Source of the DNA: Prunus persica
Lineage: Eukaryota > Streptophyta > Magnoliopsida > Rosales > Rosaceae
Assembly: GCF_000346465.2 (NCBI RefSeq)
Contig: NC_034009.1
Span: forward strand, 40,186,370-40,250,369
Reading direction: 5' to 3'
DNA length: 64,000 bases
Positions within the stretch are counted from its first letter, which is position 1. Every line of letters starts with the position of its first letter. The position numbers and the translations under genes are program-made. Shown here in pieces: positions 47,463-58,640 of this stretch. The notes beneath the pieces were generated by a model, which made no database searches, had not been told where the DNA came from, and saw nothing but the letters and a program-made list of their open reading frames with translations.

Positions 47463-48406
47463 GGTTCAACTCTGGAGCACCTCAGGGCTCCGCCCTCACC
47501 GTTGGATCGATTTATGATCTGAGCCAGCGATTATCCATTTGAATCAAATCTTTGGGTTTATACCAAAACAAATTAATTTCCGACCGAATAATCAAACGCA
47601 GAGAATCTAAAGAAGGAGAGAGTCCGAAGCTTCCGGAGCGAAACACAAGGGCGCTACAGGCTCACGTTAGCATCCACCAGTGAGCCTGGGCCTTTCTACT
47701 TTAGCTTCCTGCACTCTTCAGGGGCTTTCTGGGTGAAGCTATGTTGCGCCTTAGAGATAAAAATTAGCAAAAATCAAATCAAATCAGAAAATGACATATT
47801 GGATAAAAAGAAATCCTACGTGTCAGCCGACGTAACATGTGAGGACAAATTGGTGTGGAAGCGCCTTGGCCTGACACGTGTGATAACTGGAACCATGAAT
47901 GTGCCCGGGAATTAATTACGTACACAACAACTTGTGCGTCAAAAGGGTTCTATTTCAAATCTTTTGATTTTATAGTTATGAACACAAGAAGGCGTAAGTC
48001 AAAAGAGTTTTGAGATGCCAAACTTAATTATTTGAAAGATTATATGGTAGAAAATGCGATGATTTTGACTCAACCGTGATAAGTAGGACATGGTTTGATA
48101 AAGACAAATAACATAAATCAAATTTAAATATAAAATTTTAAGAAAACTTGATAATTTATATAAATAGGTTTTTATCAATAAACTCATTTTAGCATGACAT
48201 AATATACAAAAATCTTTATAGAGTCTATTTGGAGTGACAAACTCAAAACTAGCTGCTTGTTATTTTCTAATTGCTTCTTATAAAATTTTAACACACTAAG
48301 AACTAATTAAAAAAATGACAACTGGCTAATTTTGAGTTTTTCTCTCCAATAGGCCTCAAAGTCATGACATTTGCTAATGGAACTGAGAATTAGAGAATTT
48401 GGTTAC
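47463..48406. other. MRC promoter region with G-box; AT-rich spacer
   Basis: A CACGTG G-box lies at 47875-47880, about 415 bp upstream of the MRC ATG. No gene is seen; the open frame 47733-47915 has no resemblance. From 47940 leftover DNA is AT-rich up to the USB1 fragment. Confidence 0.5.
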
Positions 48407-48690
48407 CTCGGATGTAGACATGTACAGCGTAGTTCCCTTCCATGTGAGGAAAGTTCTGGGCTAAGCGCTTGGTGAGAAGTCCAGAAATCCGTCACAATCA
48501 AAACATCAAACACTTAGCCGACAACATGATCGAAAATTCACAACTATACCCAAAAAAAAAAAAGCAAAAAGAGAGAAAATTTATTGCAATTAGTAGTTAC
48601 CAAAGGAATTGGGGCTGTTGAGTAGTGACGAAGGAGGTGGGGGTAGAGGAGAGCTCGATTCTTCAGAGGTGGTGGTGGAAATATATGGAG
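48407..48690 (-). pseudogene. USB1-like U6 snRNA 3' exonuclease, two-exon gene fragment
   Basis: USB1 (Mpn1) trims and protects U6 snRNA 3' ends. Two separate minus-strand segments match its N-terminal region. At about 48680-48601 the frame reads SSSPLPPPPSSLLNSPNSFG, followed by a donor GTAACT. At about 48490-48407 it reads LLTKRLAQNFPHMEGNYAVHVYI, followed by a donor GTAACC; I note the FPHxEGNYAxHVYI signature. The catalytic HxS motifs, which lie further downstream in USB1, are not found in 47463-48406, and there is no start codon upstream of the first segment. That segment ends where the palindromic array begins. So it is a truncated copy, either a captured gene piece or the remains of a local gene. 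The spliced arrangement shows it came by DNA transfer, not retroposition. Confidence 0.6.
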
Positions 48691-48707
48691 GGCAATATAT
48701 TTATAAA

Positions 48708-49258
48708 GTATAGCCGCGCTAATTTTTAAATATATTTGAATATTTAAAGAGTATAGGTGCGCGGCTATATATTTTAAATACTATTTAAATAAATTTTTTT
48801 TTCATTTAAGGCGTATATATGCGTAGCTATACTATTTATATATATTTTTTTATTTAAATAGTATGGACGCACGGCTATACTATTTAAATTTTTTTTATTT
48901 CACTAGTATAGCCGCGCGGCCATACTATTTAGATATATTTTTTATTCATAGCGTACACCCGGCCGGTTACACTACTTAAATTTATTAAGGAGTATAGCCG
49001 CGAGGCTATACTATTTAAATATATTTTTTATTGAAAGGGCATAGCCGCACAGCTATACTATTTAAATATATTTTTTATTGAAAGGGCATAGCTGCACAAC
49101 TATACTATTTAAATATATTGTTTTATTTAAGTATAGCCACCCGGCTCTACTATTTAACTATTTTTTTTAAATTTAAAGAGTATAACCGTGAGGCGCTACT
49201 ATTTAAATATTTTTTTTATTAGAGGAGTATAGCCGTGCAACTATGCTATTTAAATAAA
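48708..49258. repeat. Minisatellite of about twelve 46-bp units with GC palindromes
   Basis: Each unit combines a palindrome based on GTATAGCCGCGCGGCTATAC with an AT-rich spacer close to TATTTAAATATATTTTTTAT. Units begin near 48708, 48752, 48812, 48860, 48904, 48948, 48992, 49036, 49083, 49130, 49177 and 49224. Several cores have paired or unpaired changes (CCGCACAGC, CCGCGAGGC, CCGTGCAAC), so the array is old enough to have diverged. No open frame runs through it. Confidence 0.9.
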
Positions 49259-50436
49259 TAAAAAAATTAGACTTTTTAGGAGTTATGGTCTCTAAACTTA
49301 TACCCGAATGACATTTTAGTCCCTCAATTGCAAAAATAGTTGTAGTGTCCCTCAACTCTACTTTCATTAGCATTTTTTGTCTTGGTGTTACTTTTGTCAG
49401 CTTTTTCCGTCATTTTAAGCACCTGATGTACTGTAGAGGGTCAAAAATGACTTTTTGCAATTTATTTGTCATCACAAGAAACTTCACTTTAAAAGTCTTC
49501 TAATTGTAATCGGGTAATTTGCATAAGCCCACGTAGACCCAAACCCAATCAAGTGAGAGCGTCTTATAAGCCCAATTGTAAGGAACCAAACCCAATTAAA
49601 TGAGCCCAAGACACCGTTGCAATAGCACACGATCGAGATTTGTAATAGTCACACAACAAAATTTATGCAATACATAAACAAATTGGATTATTTGAAACTA
49701 ATGAAGAGCTTCAATTGGGGATCTTTAAAATAAATTTATTTGAGAAACACTTTTGTGAAGCTCGTTATATATTGTATTGTATTTTACTAATTTATATTGT
49801 TTATTTTTTAGATATTTACTCAAAGATCATTTATGCAAAAAAAAATTCAAATCTGAAACCATTTATGCTTGAATCTTATATGAAATTTTATGGGTATGTA
49901 TGTATGTACAGACCCGTGAAACATCATTCTCTTGTTGACTTTAAAGTATATATTCTGACAAAACTTAACATTATCAATCGTTCTTATTGTCTAACAACAT
50001 TAATATCCACATAGATTAGCAAAAAAAAGGTTTCCGTACATACATACGTACCACACAATTTCATATAAGATCCAAGCACAACGAATCTAGTGCAAAACAC
50101 TCAACATCCATTTAAATTGATTGTCTAAGTTTATGTCCCCAACTTTTCCTAAAAACAACCACTTTCTTTAATCTCAATGTCATTATCAATATGGCCATAA
50201 TTTAGTGCCCAAGTAGGAGCTCCGGGAAAACATGATTGGTGAAAGGTGAGACCACATGTATCCATAGCCCTAGCCCACAAATCTTCCACTTCGTGCTTCT
50301 AGTTATTGAGATCAAGAAAATAATAAAATTAAATACAACTATTCACGATAACTGATGAAAATCACATTAATAAATCCACAACCTAAATCTCCATGATAAT
50401 CCTTTTTGTCTCAATCACCAATCACCAATAATGAAG
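49259..50436. other. Intergenic; solo inverted-repeat-element arm at left
   Basis: 49275-49462 resembles the terminal arms of the long-inverted-repeat elements at 24-28 kb (AAACTTATACCCGA, TTTTAGTCCCTCAATT, then AAAAATGACTTTTTGCAAT), without a clear partner. The rest is AT-rich, and the open frame 49715-50014 has no resemblance. Confidence 0.5.
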
Positions 50437-50578
50437 TTTTTTTTTAGGACCTTTCTTATTGAGAGTGGCGATATAATATACTAAACTCACACACACTACA
50501 CGAATGCTATGACTCAAACCAAAAATCTTGCTTGAGGGAGTAAATACTCTAACCCACTACACTAGTGGGTCATTTGTG
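50437..50578 (-). mobile_element. tRNA-derived SINE with poly(A) and perfect 12-bp duplication
   Basis: Read on the minus strand: A-box-like TAGTGTAGTGGGTTAGAG, B-box-like GGTTTGAGTCATAGC, a 3' body with AGTTTAGTATATTATATCGCC, and a poly(A) of nine (plus-strand T run from 50437). Identical 12-mers CCAATAATGAAG flank it (50425-50436 and 50579-50590). The 3' body keeps the TTTAG...ATATCGC pattern seen in the copies at 18615 and 56140. Confidence 0.82.
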
Positions 50579-50590
50579 CCAATAATGAAG

Positions 50591-51624
50591 CTTAAAGCAT
50601 AAGAAAATGAACATTTTTAACCCTAAAAATTTCGTTGTCTCGTAAAAAAAAAAAAAAAAAAAGAGCTAAATTAACAACCGGAATGAGATTGTCTTTTGAT
50701 ATGATATCTAAACAAGAGGCATAGGTGGACCCAAAATGAGCACTTTTTTTGTAGCTAGGAGTGTGACTTACTCAGATAAGGTATTATAAATTTACAACAT
50801 GGTCGCTAATAAACCAAAACATGTCATTATTTAAGTGAAAGAAACAGCTAAAATACACTATCGCCTAGTTGATTATCTTATTATTATAAGGTTGAAGATT
50901 TGGTTAAGGTTAGGTATTAAGGGAGATGTGACGCCATAAAGGATAAGCCTCATCATAACCTCATGGTACGAGGTCCATGACTAATTAATTAATCATAAAC
51001 AAGATCATGCGCTAATATTAGTAGGTCCCAATCCCAAAAGGATTTGATTTCATATCAACCACAAAATTGTAAAGAAGGGGTAGGATTAAGAAATAGAGGG
51101 AGGAGGAGAATTTACTCATTGATACCAAATGAAAGAGTATTCAACTTTATGCTTTGCATGCTCCTAATGGCATTTTTTTTCTTCTCTTTTTTTGTCTTTT
51201 TTCTCGTGAATGAAAGAATAAATAACGAAGTTGGCTTACGAAGAAGAATACAAATAATTCTCATGTCGCATGATGATAGAGATAAACATATATATAGTTG
51301 TATGCCGTCAGCAATAAGGACGGAAAATTCAAAGAATAGGGTTGAAGAAGTAGAGGGGAGTGTGCGGACCTTTTTCTCTTTTACACTTTATCCTTTGCCA
51401 TTTGACTTTGCGTGTAAAATAGAAAAAGGCAAAGATCTTGGATGATATAGTAGGCGATATTGATTTAGACGGCCATGATGGAATCCTAGAGTACGTTAGT
51501 GGATCTCCACCATCCAAAAGCAGCCACCGTACAAGAAGACCTCACTCATAAAGATGGAAGGAAGTGATGAGATTGTAATCTAATAAAGAGATTTTGCTTG
51601 TGAGGTTTGAGTTTTTGAGATTTT

Positions 51625-51672
<48 letters not shown>

Positions 51673-52692
51673 AGTAGAGAGTAGAGTGGTCCTCCGTGCG
51701 TATCCAAGGAGAACTTAATGATAATGTTATCATGTTTTTTGATGGTACACTCGCGTGCATATGAACAGCGATCCTGTACGCTGATCTTAATTCGTAGGGC
51801 CCACCCAGTGCTCCCACTTGCTTTTCTACTGCATTTATCTCACTTGCTAATTTAGTTAAATTTGCTAAACACAATTGCTAATGCATGTTTAGGCGAAATC
51901 TAATCATTGATGCACTATGCATAAATATTTAAAAATCATCTTATTGAGCTTCAGAGCCTTAATGTTATAGCAAAGCAATAATGTCGCTCTTAGTGGTTCG
52001 AACTCAATTGGATTTTTTTAATTAATCTGGACAATGTTCTGGTCACTATTTGATGAACTTATAAGTACTGAAATTAGACTTATTAAATTGAATAACAGTT
52101 CAATATGTTGTGTTTTACAAATTTCAAACTTTTAAGAACTAATCTGACTTCAATTTAATTCAATTCAAATGAGTCACCAACGAACGAGAGTCTTGAAAAA
52201 AAAAATATATAAATATCGTTTCGCACGCGCCAGGTTGAAAACGAGACATGGTTTCCACTAGCTGGGAACAATGGCGTCACTCGTATCTACAGCTGGGGCC
52301 CGCAACAATAAAGTAACAATGGTCAATAGATAAAAGAGACAAAGTAATGGGTCACTGATCTCCAAACGTGGCACGCTCGCAGAGCTAGTTAGTGCCATAA
52401 CTCCTTCATCATGCCACGTGTAGGGTGCACAGGAGTTCAATTAGATTTGCTAGAGCCACACAAGCACGTAGTAAAAAGGGTGGGGGAGGACCACCTTGGG
52501 ACCACCTCCAAAATCTGTAAAATCTCCTGCGGCTGGATTCTTTGCCAATACTTCGCCGTCAATTTGTGTGGAATGACGATAATGCTCCTTTACCTCGTTA
52601 TTCACAAAAGTGCACGCCGGGCAATTGGGCGAAGTTACAGTGGAATTGGGCGCTGGTATTATTTTACAGCGGCACCCAGCACTGATTTTCAC
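50591..52692. other. Intergenic, no supported gene
   Basis: Open frames at 51044-51445 (+), 51542-51874 (-) and 52411-52893 (+) lack family resemblance and codon-like composition. One perfect (GA)n microsatellite lies at 51626-51668. A CACGTG occurs near 52394. Confidence 0.5.
51626..51668. repeat. (GA)n microsatellite
   Basis: An uninterrupted AG/GA run of about 20 units, followed by short AGAGTAG repeats. Confidence 0.95.
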
Positions 52693-53300
52693 AAGAGGAA
52701 TCCTATAACTTTTTTTCTAACTCTCTTCTTTGGATTTTTTCTGTTTTTTTGCTTACCATGTGTTATTCTCTTTCCACTTACAATAATATCATTAATATAT
52801 TATACAAGTCAACTTTTACTTTCCAAGTTTACCCTTATTAAATGTATTCAATTTATCCAAAAAAAATTCACAACTTTCTTACCATCTTATTAAAAAAAAT
52901 TTAAATGCCAATTATTTTTTTTAAAAAAATGCTTTTTAAAAAAAAGAGGAAATGTCCATTTTTTTAAAACACAAAGGACTTTTTTTTCCCCCTATCTAAA
53001 CCCTTTGTGTTTTTTTTTTTATTTTTAAAAAAGGACATTTCCTCTTAAAAGTATATATTTTCTTTAAAAAAAATAATTGACGTTAGAGGAAAATTAATAA
53101 GATGGTAAGAAAGTTGTGAAATTTTTTTTCGATAAATTGAATACATTTAATAAAGGTAAACTTGGAAAGCAAAAGTTAGCTTGTATAATATATTAATGGC
53201 ATTGTTTTAAGTGTAAAGAGAATAACACATGTCAAGCAAAAAATAGAGAATGTTCAAAGGAGAAGGTTAGAAAGAAAGTTTCTAGCAATACTCTTTTCGG
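52693..53300. mobile_element. Near-perfect foldback element (two arms of about 290 bp)
   Basis: The left arm (52693 to about 52985) and right arm (about 53000 to 53300) are reverse complements with a loop of only some 15-20 bases (CCCCCTATC region near 52990). Matching landmarks are ACCATGTGTTATTCTCTTT with AAAGAGAATAACACATG, CAACTTTCTTACCATCTTATT with AATAAGATGGTAAGAAAGTTG, and GAGGAAATGTCC with GGACATTTCCTC. It has no coding capacity. This is a foldback-type MITE; superfamily not assigned because no clean target-site duplication was seen. Confidence 0.88.
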
Positions 53301-54170
53301 AAATAAGTCTATTGTAGCATCACAATTTATAAACAAATCATTCAAGTTCAATTCTTCAGAAAAAATTCATGTTATACTTTCAAGTGTAAAAGTTATAACA
53401 CACTAAGATTATCTTCATAAGAGTCTCTAAATTTTAGCTGAAATAGCTAGAAAGTCAAATAACCAAATAGCAAGTTTGATGGAGCTGCGTTTTCTCCTCA
53501 TTTTAGCCAAAATGGCTAAGGATCATAATATAGCAACTCTACTGGAGATGCTCTAAGAATCAGAGTATAGCAACTATGCTGGATATTTTCTAAGAATCAA
53601 TTAAAAAATAACAAATGATTAGTTATAGAGTTTTTTTTTCTTCTCCAAATAGACTTTCTAATGATTTTTGTATAAAATGTCATATTCAAATGAGTCTATT
53701 TATAAAAAGCACTTTAATTTACCAATCTTTCTAACAAATTTTGATTTGTCAACACAATCTATTACCAAATAATAAAATTAAGAGTTTAAAATAAAAATAA
53801 GTATTTATTTAACTTTTTGTGTGTGGTTGTTTTAAATGAGTTTTAAGCATTTGTGTGACGTATTTCAAGCTCAATACATAAACAATTTAATGGTGTGACG
53901 TGGAACACGCGTGAATGTTGAGATTCAATAATAGGCAAACATACAAGTTTAGATTTCAAACTCAATATTAATTGGTAATGAAAAAGCCAACTAACTCATT
54001 AGTCCCTATAAAATTTCTTAATTGTTGAACGGGATAGATCGTGGGCGTTGGATTATGGGTTGCAATAGTAAATGGAAGATCGGGGGCATAAAAACTTTCG
54101 TTTCTCGGATTTGGAAAACGTAGGTGAAGTAGCTAGATACACTCAACAGTGAAAAACATCCACAAGTGAG

Positions 54171-54218
<48 letters not shown>

Positions 54219-55068
54219 TTTTCCTACTTCAAATTATGGCGCGTGATACCTTTTATTTATTTATTTTTGCTACCACCCCCTCATGAATTAATAATTGATA
54301 AGTTTATATATGTACACTACACATCATCAACTAATAGAATAGGTGATAAACAAGTTTTATCTACAATAGATATACATTTTGAAGAATCAGTACATAATAA
54401 TATAATTTTCAATATGGAAATAGTTTGTTGTTTACTAAAGTTTGTATTTTTCTATAAATAACTTAAGAAGCAGTACAAAGGAAAAATTTATTTAACTTGA
54501 AATAGAAATTGAAACAGGAAACATATACATGACATATTCAATAATAATCTCTACAGCAAGGGGACTTCAATAAATTTAAAACAGCAATTAGTGAAGCGTT
54601 ACTCATGCTTTTCACTTAATTTATTCCACTTGTGTACGTTGAAACAGAAACTACGGAAGCGTCATTCAAACTTTTCACTTGATTTTTTTTACTTTTGTAA
54701 ATGAGTATAAATAACACTCGTTTTAATAATGTGATTAAAAAAAGTTGAAATTTTGCGAAGAACTCAAATAGTGCTACTCTCTTCATTCATTTGTGGCAAA
54801 ATATATAAATGCAAACATGACATTTGACTATAACTTGTTTGTTTCCTTGTTCAAGCATGTGGTAAAACTTGTTAAGACCTCTTGAATTTCAATCAAGAAT
54901 TTGAAAAGAAGAATCATCATCAACTTTGATATGAATCATGGGAAAAAGCATCGTGCAGTACACGTGCATTAAAACCGCGTCACCATCAGCTTCACCTACG
55001 TATCTTCCAAAGTGCTGTGGTTTGGCCAACATAATAAATGAAGAAACAAAAAACCACTAGCAGGCAAT

Positions 55069-55106
<38 letters not shown>

Positions 55107-55353
55107 TACAGAACCCAACACAACACACAGAAAGATTTGAGCTTTCAGGTCAGTTTTAGGAGGGAAAATTCCAAATTCCAAAACCCAAAACCCAAAACCC
55201 CATTTGATTAGAGCAAACAAAGAGAGAGAAGGGCCAAGGCAACAAAAGCCTAAAGATTTATAAAGCCATTGAAGTGTTTGAAGTTTGAAGAGAATTTCGA
55301 CCCCAAAAAAAAAAGAAGTCTGAAGAGAGCGAGAGAGAAAACCAGAGAAAAAA
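53301..55353. other. Intergenic; MITE remnant and APT 5' leader
   Basis: 53415-53560 carries paired TTTTAGCTGAAATAGCTA and ATTTTAGCCAAAATGGCTA motifs with a terminal CTGGAGATGCTCT, the usual end of a common plant MITE. Microsatellites (CT)n occur at 54173-54216 and 55071-55103; the second is in the presumed APT leader. No gene is supported. Confidence 0.5.
54173..54216. repeat. (CT)n microsatellite
   Basis: A pure CT run of about 21 units with no gene assigned to either side within 1 kb. Confidence 0.95.
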
Positions 55354-58014
55354 ATGTTTGCAGCAGAAAATGGACTCAAAGGAGACCCAAGGCTCCAAGC
55401 CATATCTGAAGCCATCAGGGTTGTGCCTCACTTTCCAAAACCAGGTTCCTTGCTTTTTCTCTTCTTCTTTTTGTTGGGTAATATTTTTATTATTATTATA
55501 TTTATTTTTCAGCTGTCACTGTTTGTTTGTTTAGTTTGATCAAGCAAGGCTGTTGTTTGTTTACTATGTTGGCAGGAATAATGTTTCAAGACATAACAAC
55601 ATTGTTGCTTGATCACAAGGCCTTCAAGCATACTGTCGACATTTTTGTTGATCGCTACAGAGACATGGACATCTCTGTTGTTGCTGGTACATTTTTCAAG
55701 TTTTTTTTTTAAAGGTTTATTAATGTTTTGAATATTGAAATGTGGGCTTAATTAGTTTATTTATGGGTTTCTTGCACAGAGGATGGTACTTTATCTTTGC
55801 CTCTTTCGTTTGGCTTTTGCTGCTACTTTGATTGTTTGGAGATATGTTTTGGTCTTTGAAGCTGCAATCCTTGTTGATTTCATGGATGATTTTTAAGGGC
55901 TCGATATGGGAATGAGATTTTTTTAAAATCTTTTTATGGGTATCACAGTATCACCCATCTTAGTTTAATATGACAACTTTTATTGATTTGAAAATATTTT
56001 CTCCAATTTACCCCCCTCAAGAATTATATCCGTGGAGGAAATACACTACTCTAGTTTCACAACAGAGCAGATTAGTTCCTTTTCCTTGGGATTTTTTTTG
56101 GAGCTATGACAGATTATTTTAGCTCAGTGCTATCAATTTGTTGTTGTTGTTGATACAAGCGATATTCTACTTTAATCTAATCTAAACTATGGGGGAGGGG
56201 ATTCAAACTCGGGTGCATAGTGGGGAGCACATCTGCTCTAGGCAACTTGGCTAAGCCTATTTCTGCAGTTCTATCAATTTTTAGCCATACGGTTAAAGAA
56301 GGTTTTGATGAAATTCAATTTTTTTTCTTGGTACTTCATTTAATAATAAGCTATTTGCATTTTCTCCTGCATTGCTGCAGTTTTGGTTGCTCGGAACGCT
56401 GTTTCTGATTTTTGAGGGTATTTTAGCCATTTGAAGAAAAAAAAGAAAAAAAAATCCTTAATTTTTTTTTTTTCAATCAATAAACTGTTGACCTCAAACT
56501 TATCCTATCAACAATATTGTGTGACTAGCACGGTTACTATTACTCTGTGTATGTTTGTGTCTGGTTTTTTCTAAACCTGTCATTTGCTGTACCACATTGT
56601 CATAGTTAATTTCCTGAGCTGAAGGGTAAGGACCAAATGTCCGCATAGATCAATCTTTGTGCTCCTTGAAAACTTACGTTCTTGTCGGTACTTTAAGTGA
56701 GTGAAGAAAGCTAGCTATTGATGTTGATGGTTAACTCCAAGTGGAGTTCTTCATTTTTTGCTGTCTTCATGACAGATGAACAGGCACATGAGTGTCATTG
56801 TTAAAAAAAAAGGTTGTTTGAAATGAGTCTATGTCGTTAGACTATCTCAATTATTGGTCTTAATCATTCACTATTTTCTCAAGTTGGTTGTATAGTTTAC
56901 CCAATAGTAGTAGCATGATGGTGACCTTGATTAGAAAATCTAATTAAACATAATTGTCTTTTTTTTGGTGGTCTGCTTTGCATACTTCTCATCTAGTGAT
57001 TAAATGCAGGAGTGGAAGCCAGAGGGTTCATGTTTGGTCCTTCGATTGCCTTAGCTATTGGCGCCAAGTTTGTCCCTTTACGTAAACCTAGAAAGTTGCC
57101 GGGTATGCTACTTTAGCTCTGCTAATTTTTTGAAAGTCAAGGGGTTAATTACTCTTTAATTGGTGCACTCAGTCCACCTTAATCAAATTTTGAAGTAGAT
57201 AATTAAAGTGAGTGTCCTTTGAGCCTTTGAAAGGCTGATTTAGGCTACTAAAAATTCAACCAACAGTTGAAGTAAACAGTGGGCTAATTTAATATGCTTG
57301 GCCATACTTTTAATGTCTGGTAATGTCGCTTTATCAATTGCTTACTTTCATTTAGGTCTTCACGAGGGTCATAATGAGCAGCAAGCTAATTTCTTGAAAG
57401 ATCAGTAAAAGACATCTTTAATATGTAAACAAAAGCTATTCCTCCATTTCGATTAAAATTCAAGAGTGATTCAATTAATTATAGTCTTGAGCACTTGCCA
57501 AGGTCTCAAAATACTTTATTCATTTCTTATTTGGTGGACAAATGAAACTTTTCTTAGCACCTTGATCTAATGAACCTTAGCCAGATCTAGCTGTTTCTTT
57601 AAGAAAAGAATAAACCCTTTGAATTCGTTTTAAACCACCAGGGCGTCCACATCGGGAATTCTTCTTCCCTACGACTAGCTATATACAACCATGGGTCTAT
57701 CTCTCGGTGTTTTTTTGTACTTGCATTTTCACATTCAATGTACTTTAGTCTTCACTTCAGATGCTGCTTATGCAGGAGAAGTAATTTCAGAAGCATATGA
57801 GCTTGAGTATGGGACTGATTGCCTGGAGATGCATGTTGGTGCTGTTCAGCCTGGTGAACGTGCATTGATAATTGATGATTTAATAGCTACAGGTGGGACC
57901 TTGTCAGCAGCAATAACACTTTTGGGTGAGTGGTTGCTATTAGGCCTGTGATATTTCTTCTTCATTTTCTTTCTTCTACTGCTTCTTTACCCAACTGGAA
58001 ACTCACATCATCCC

Positions 58015-58053
<39 letters not shown>

Positions 58054-58640
58054 TTTTTCTAGAACGTGTAGGGGCTGAAGTGGTCGAATGTGGATGCGTT
58101 ATTGGTTTGCCTGAGGTTAAGGTAAAGTTTGAGCCTTTATCAACTTAAAAATGGGGTTAAGTTATGATTTTGCTCCTTATAGTTTGGCCGAAGATCCGCT
58201 TTTTGCGATTTTAGGCATGTAGTTTAGTAGTTGTTGCAATTTTAGGACAATTACTTGATTTCACCAATATTTTTCGATGAATTACAACGTGATTGGCTAA
58301 TGTGAGGGTAGGTTGCCCTCAAATTACGAAATCACGAAAATTGAAACTACATGTACCAAAATAGAACTTCGGACAAACTGTAAGGACCAAATCATAATTT
58401 GTCCCAAAAAATGGAGGTATTCTTTAATGTGGAGGAGCATTTTGTTATTCATTTTCAAATTTGAAAGCATTGTGTATTGAGTGCATAGCCACTCATGCTC
58501 TCTCATACTCCTTTTCTTATCTCAAGTGCTATGCAGTTGAGCTGCTCTTGATGATTGTGACCTTTCAGGGACAGTGCAGGCTTAATGGAAAGCCACTTTA
58601 TATCCTTGTGGAGCCACGCGAGATAGATAACTGTTGTTGA
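55354..58640 (+). CDS. APT: Adenine phosphoribosyltransferase
   Basis: Six exons (55354-55444, 55576-55686, 57010-57102, 57776-57925, 58063-58121, 58569-58640) in phase give 191 residues. APT makes AMP from adenine and PRPP; in plants it also converts cytokinin bases to their nucleotides, and the short forms are cytosolic. The sequence has the type I fold: [12 protein letters not shown] near the N-terminus, the [13 protein letters not shown] loop, [16 protein letters not shown] (flexible loop), the PRPP site [13 protein letters not shown], and a short C-terminus ending NCC. The hydrophilic start [15 protein letters not shown] lacks a transit peptide, so it is closest to the APT3/4/5 group; I cannot say which. 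Intron 2 (1.3 kb) carries a SINE and intron 5 a MITE-like inverted repeat. Intron 4 ends in a 34-A tract close to the acceptor. This gene is not part of the remembered Arabidopsis block. Confidence 0.94.
56140..56270 (-). mobile_element. tRNA-derived SINE in APT intron 2, perfect 10-bp duplication
   Basis: Read on the minus strand: A box TTAGCCAAGTTGCC, B box GAGTTTGAATCCC, then a 3' body with CATAGTTTAGATTAGATTAAAG and ATATCGCTTGTAT, and a (CAA)n tail. Identical 10-mers CTATCAATTT flank it (56130-56139 and 56271-56280). It is inserted antisense to the gene and far from splice sites. Same 3' body as the element at 18615. Confidence 0.85.
58016..58049 (+). repeat. 34-A homopolymer in APT intron 4
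   Basis: An uninterrupted A run ending 13 bases before the AG of the exon 5 acceptor (58061-58062). Only CTGTTTTTCT separates them, so the usual polypyrimidine tract is short. Length is likely to be unstable or mis-sequenced. Confidence 0.9.
58153..58405. mobile_element. Small inverted-repeat element in APT intron 5
   Basis: Left arm GGGGTTAAGTTATGATTTTG ... TAGTTTGGCCGAAG and right arm CTTCGGACAAACTGTAAGGACC ... CATAATTTGTCCC are reverse complements over about 75 bp with some mismatches. It has no coding capacity. It is part of the intron and does not touch the splice sites. Confidence 0.7.

Noticed and set aside
52411..52893. 160-residue frame
   Set aside because: It crosses the left arm of the foldback element and has no family resemblance; T-rich DNA gives the Phe/Leu-rich part.
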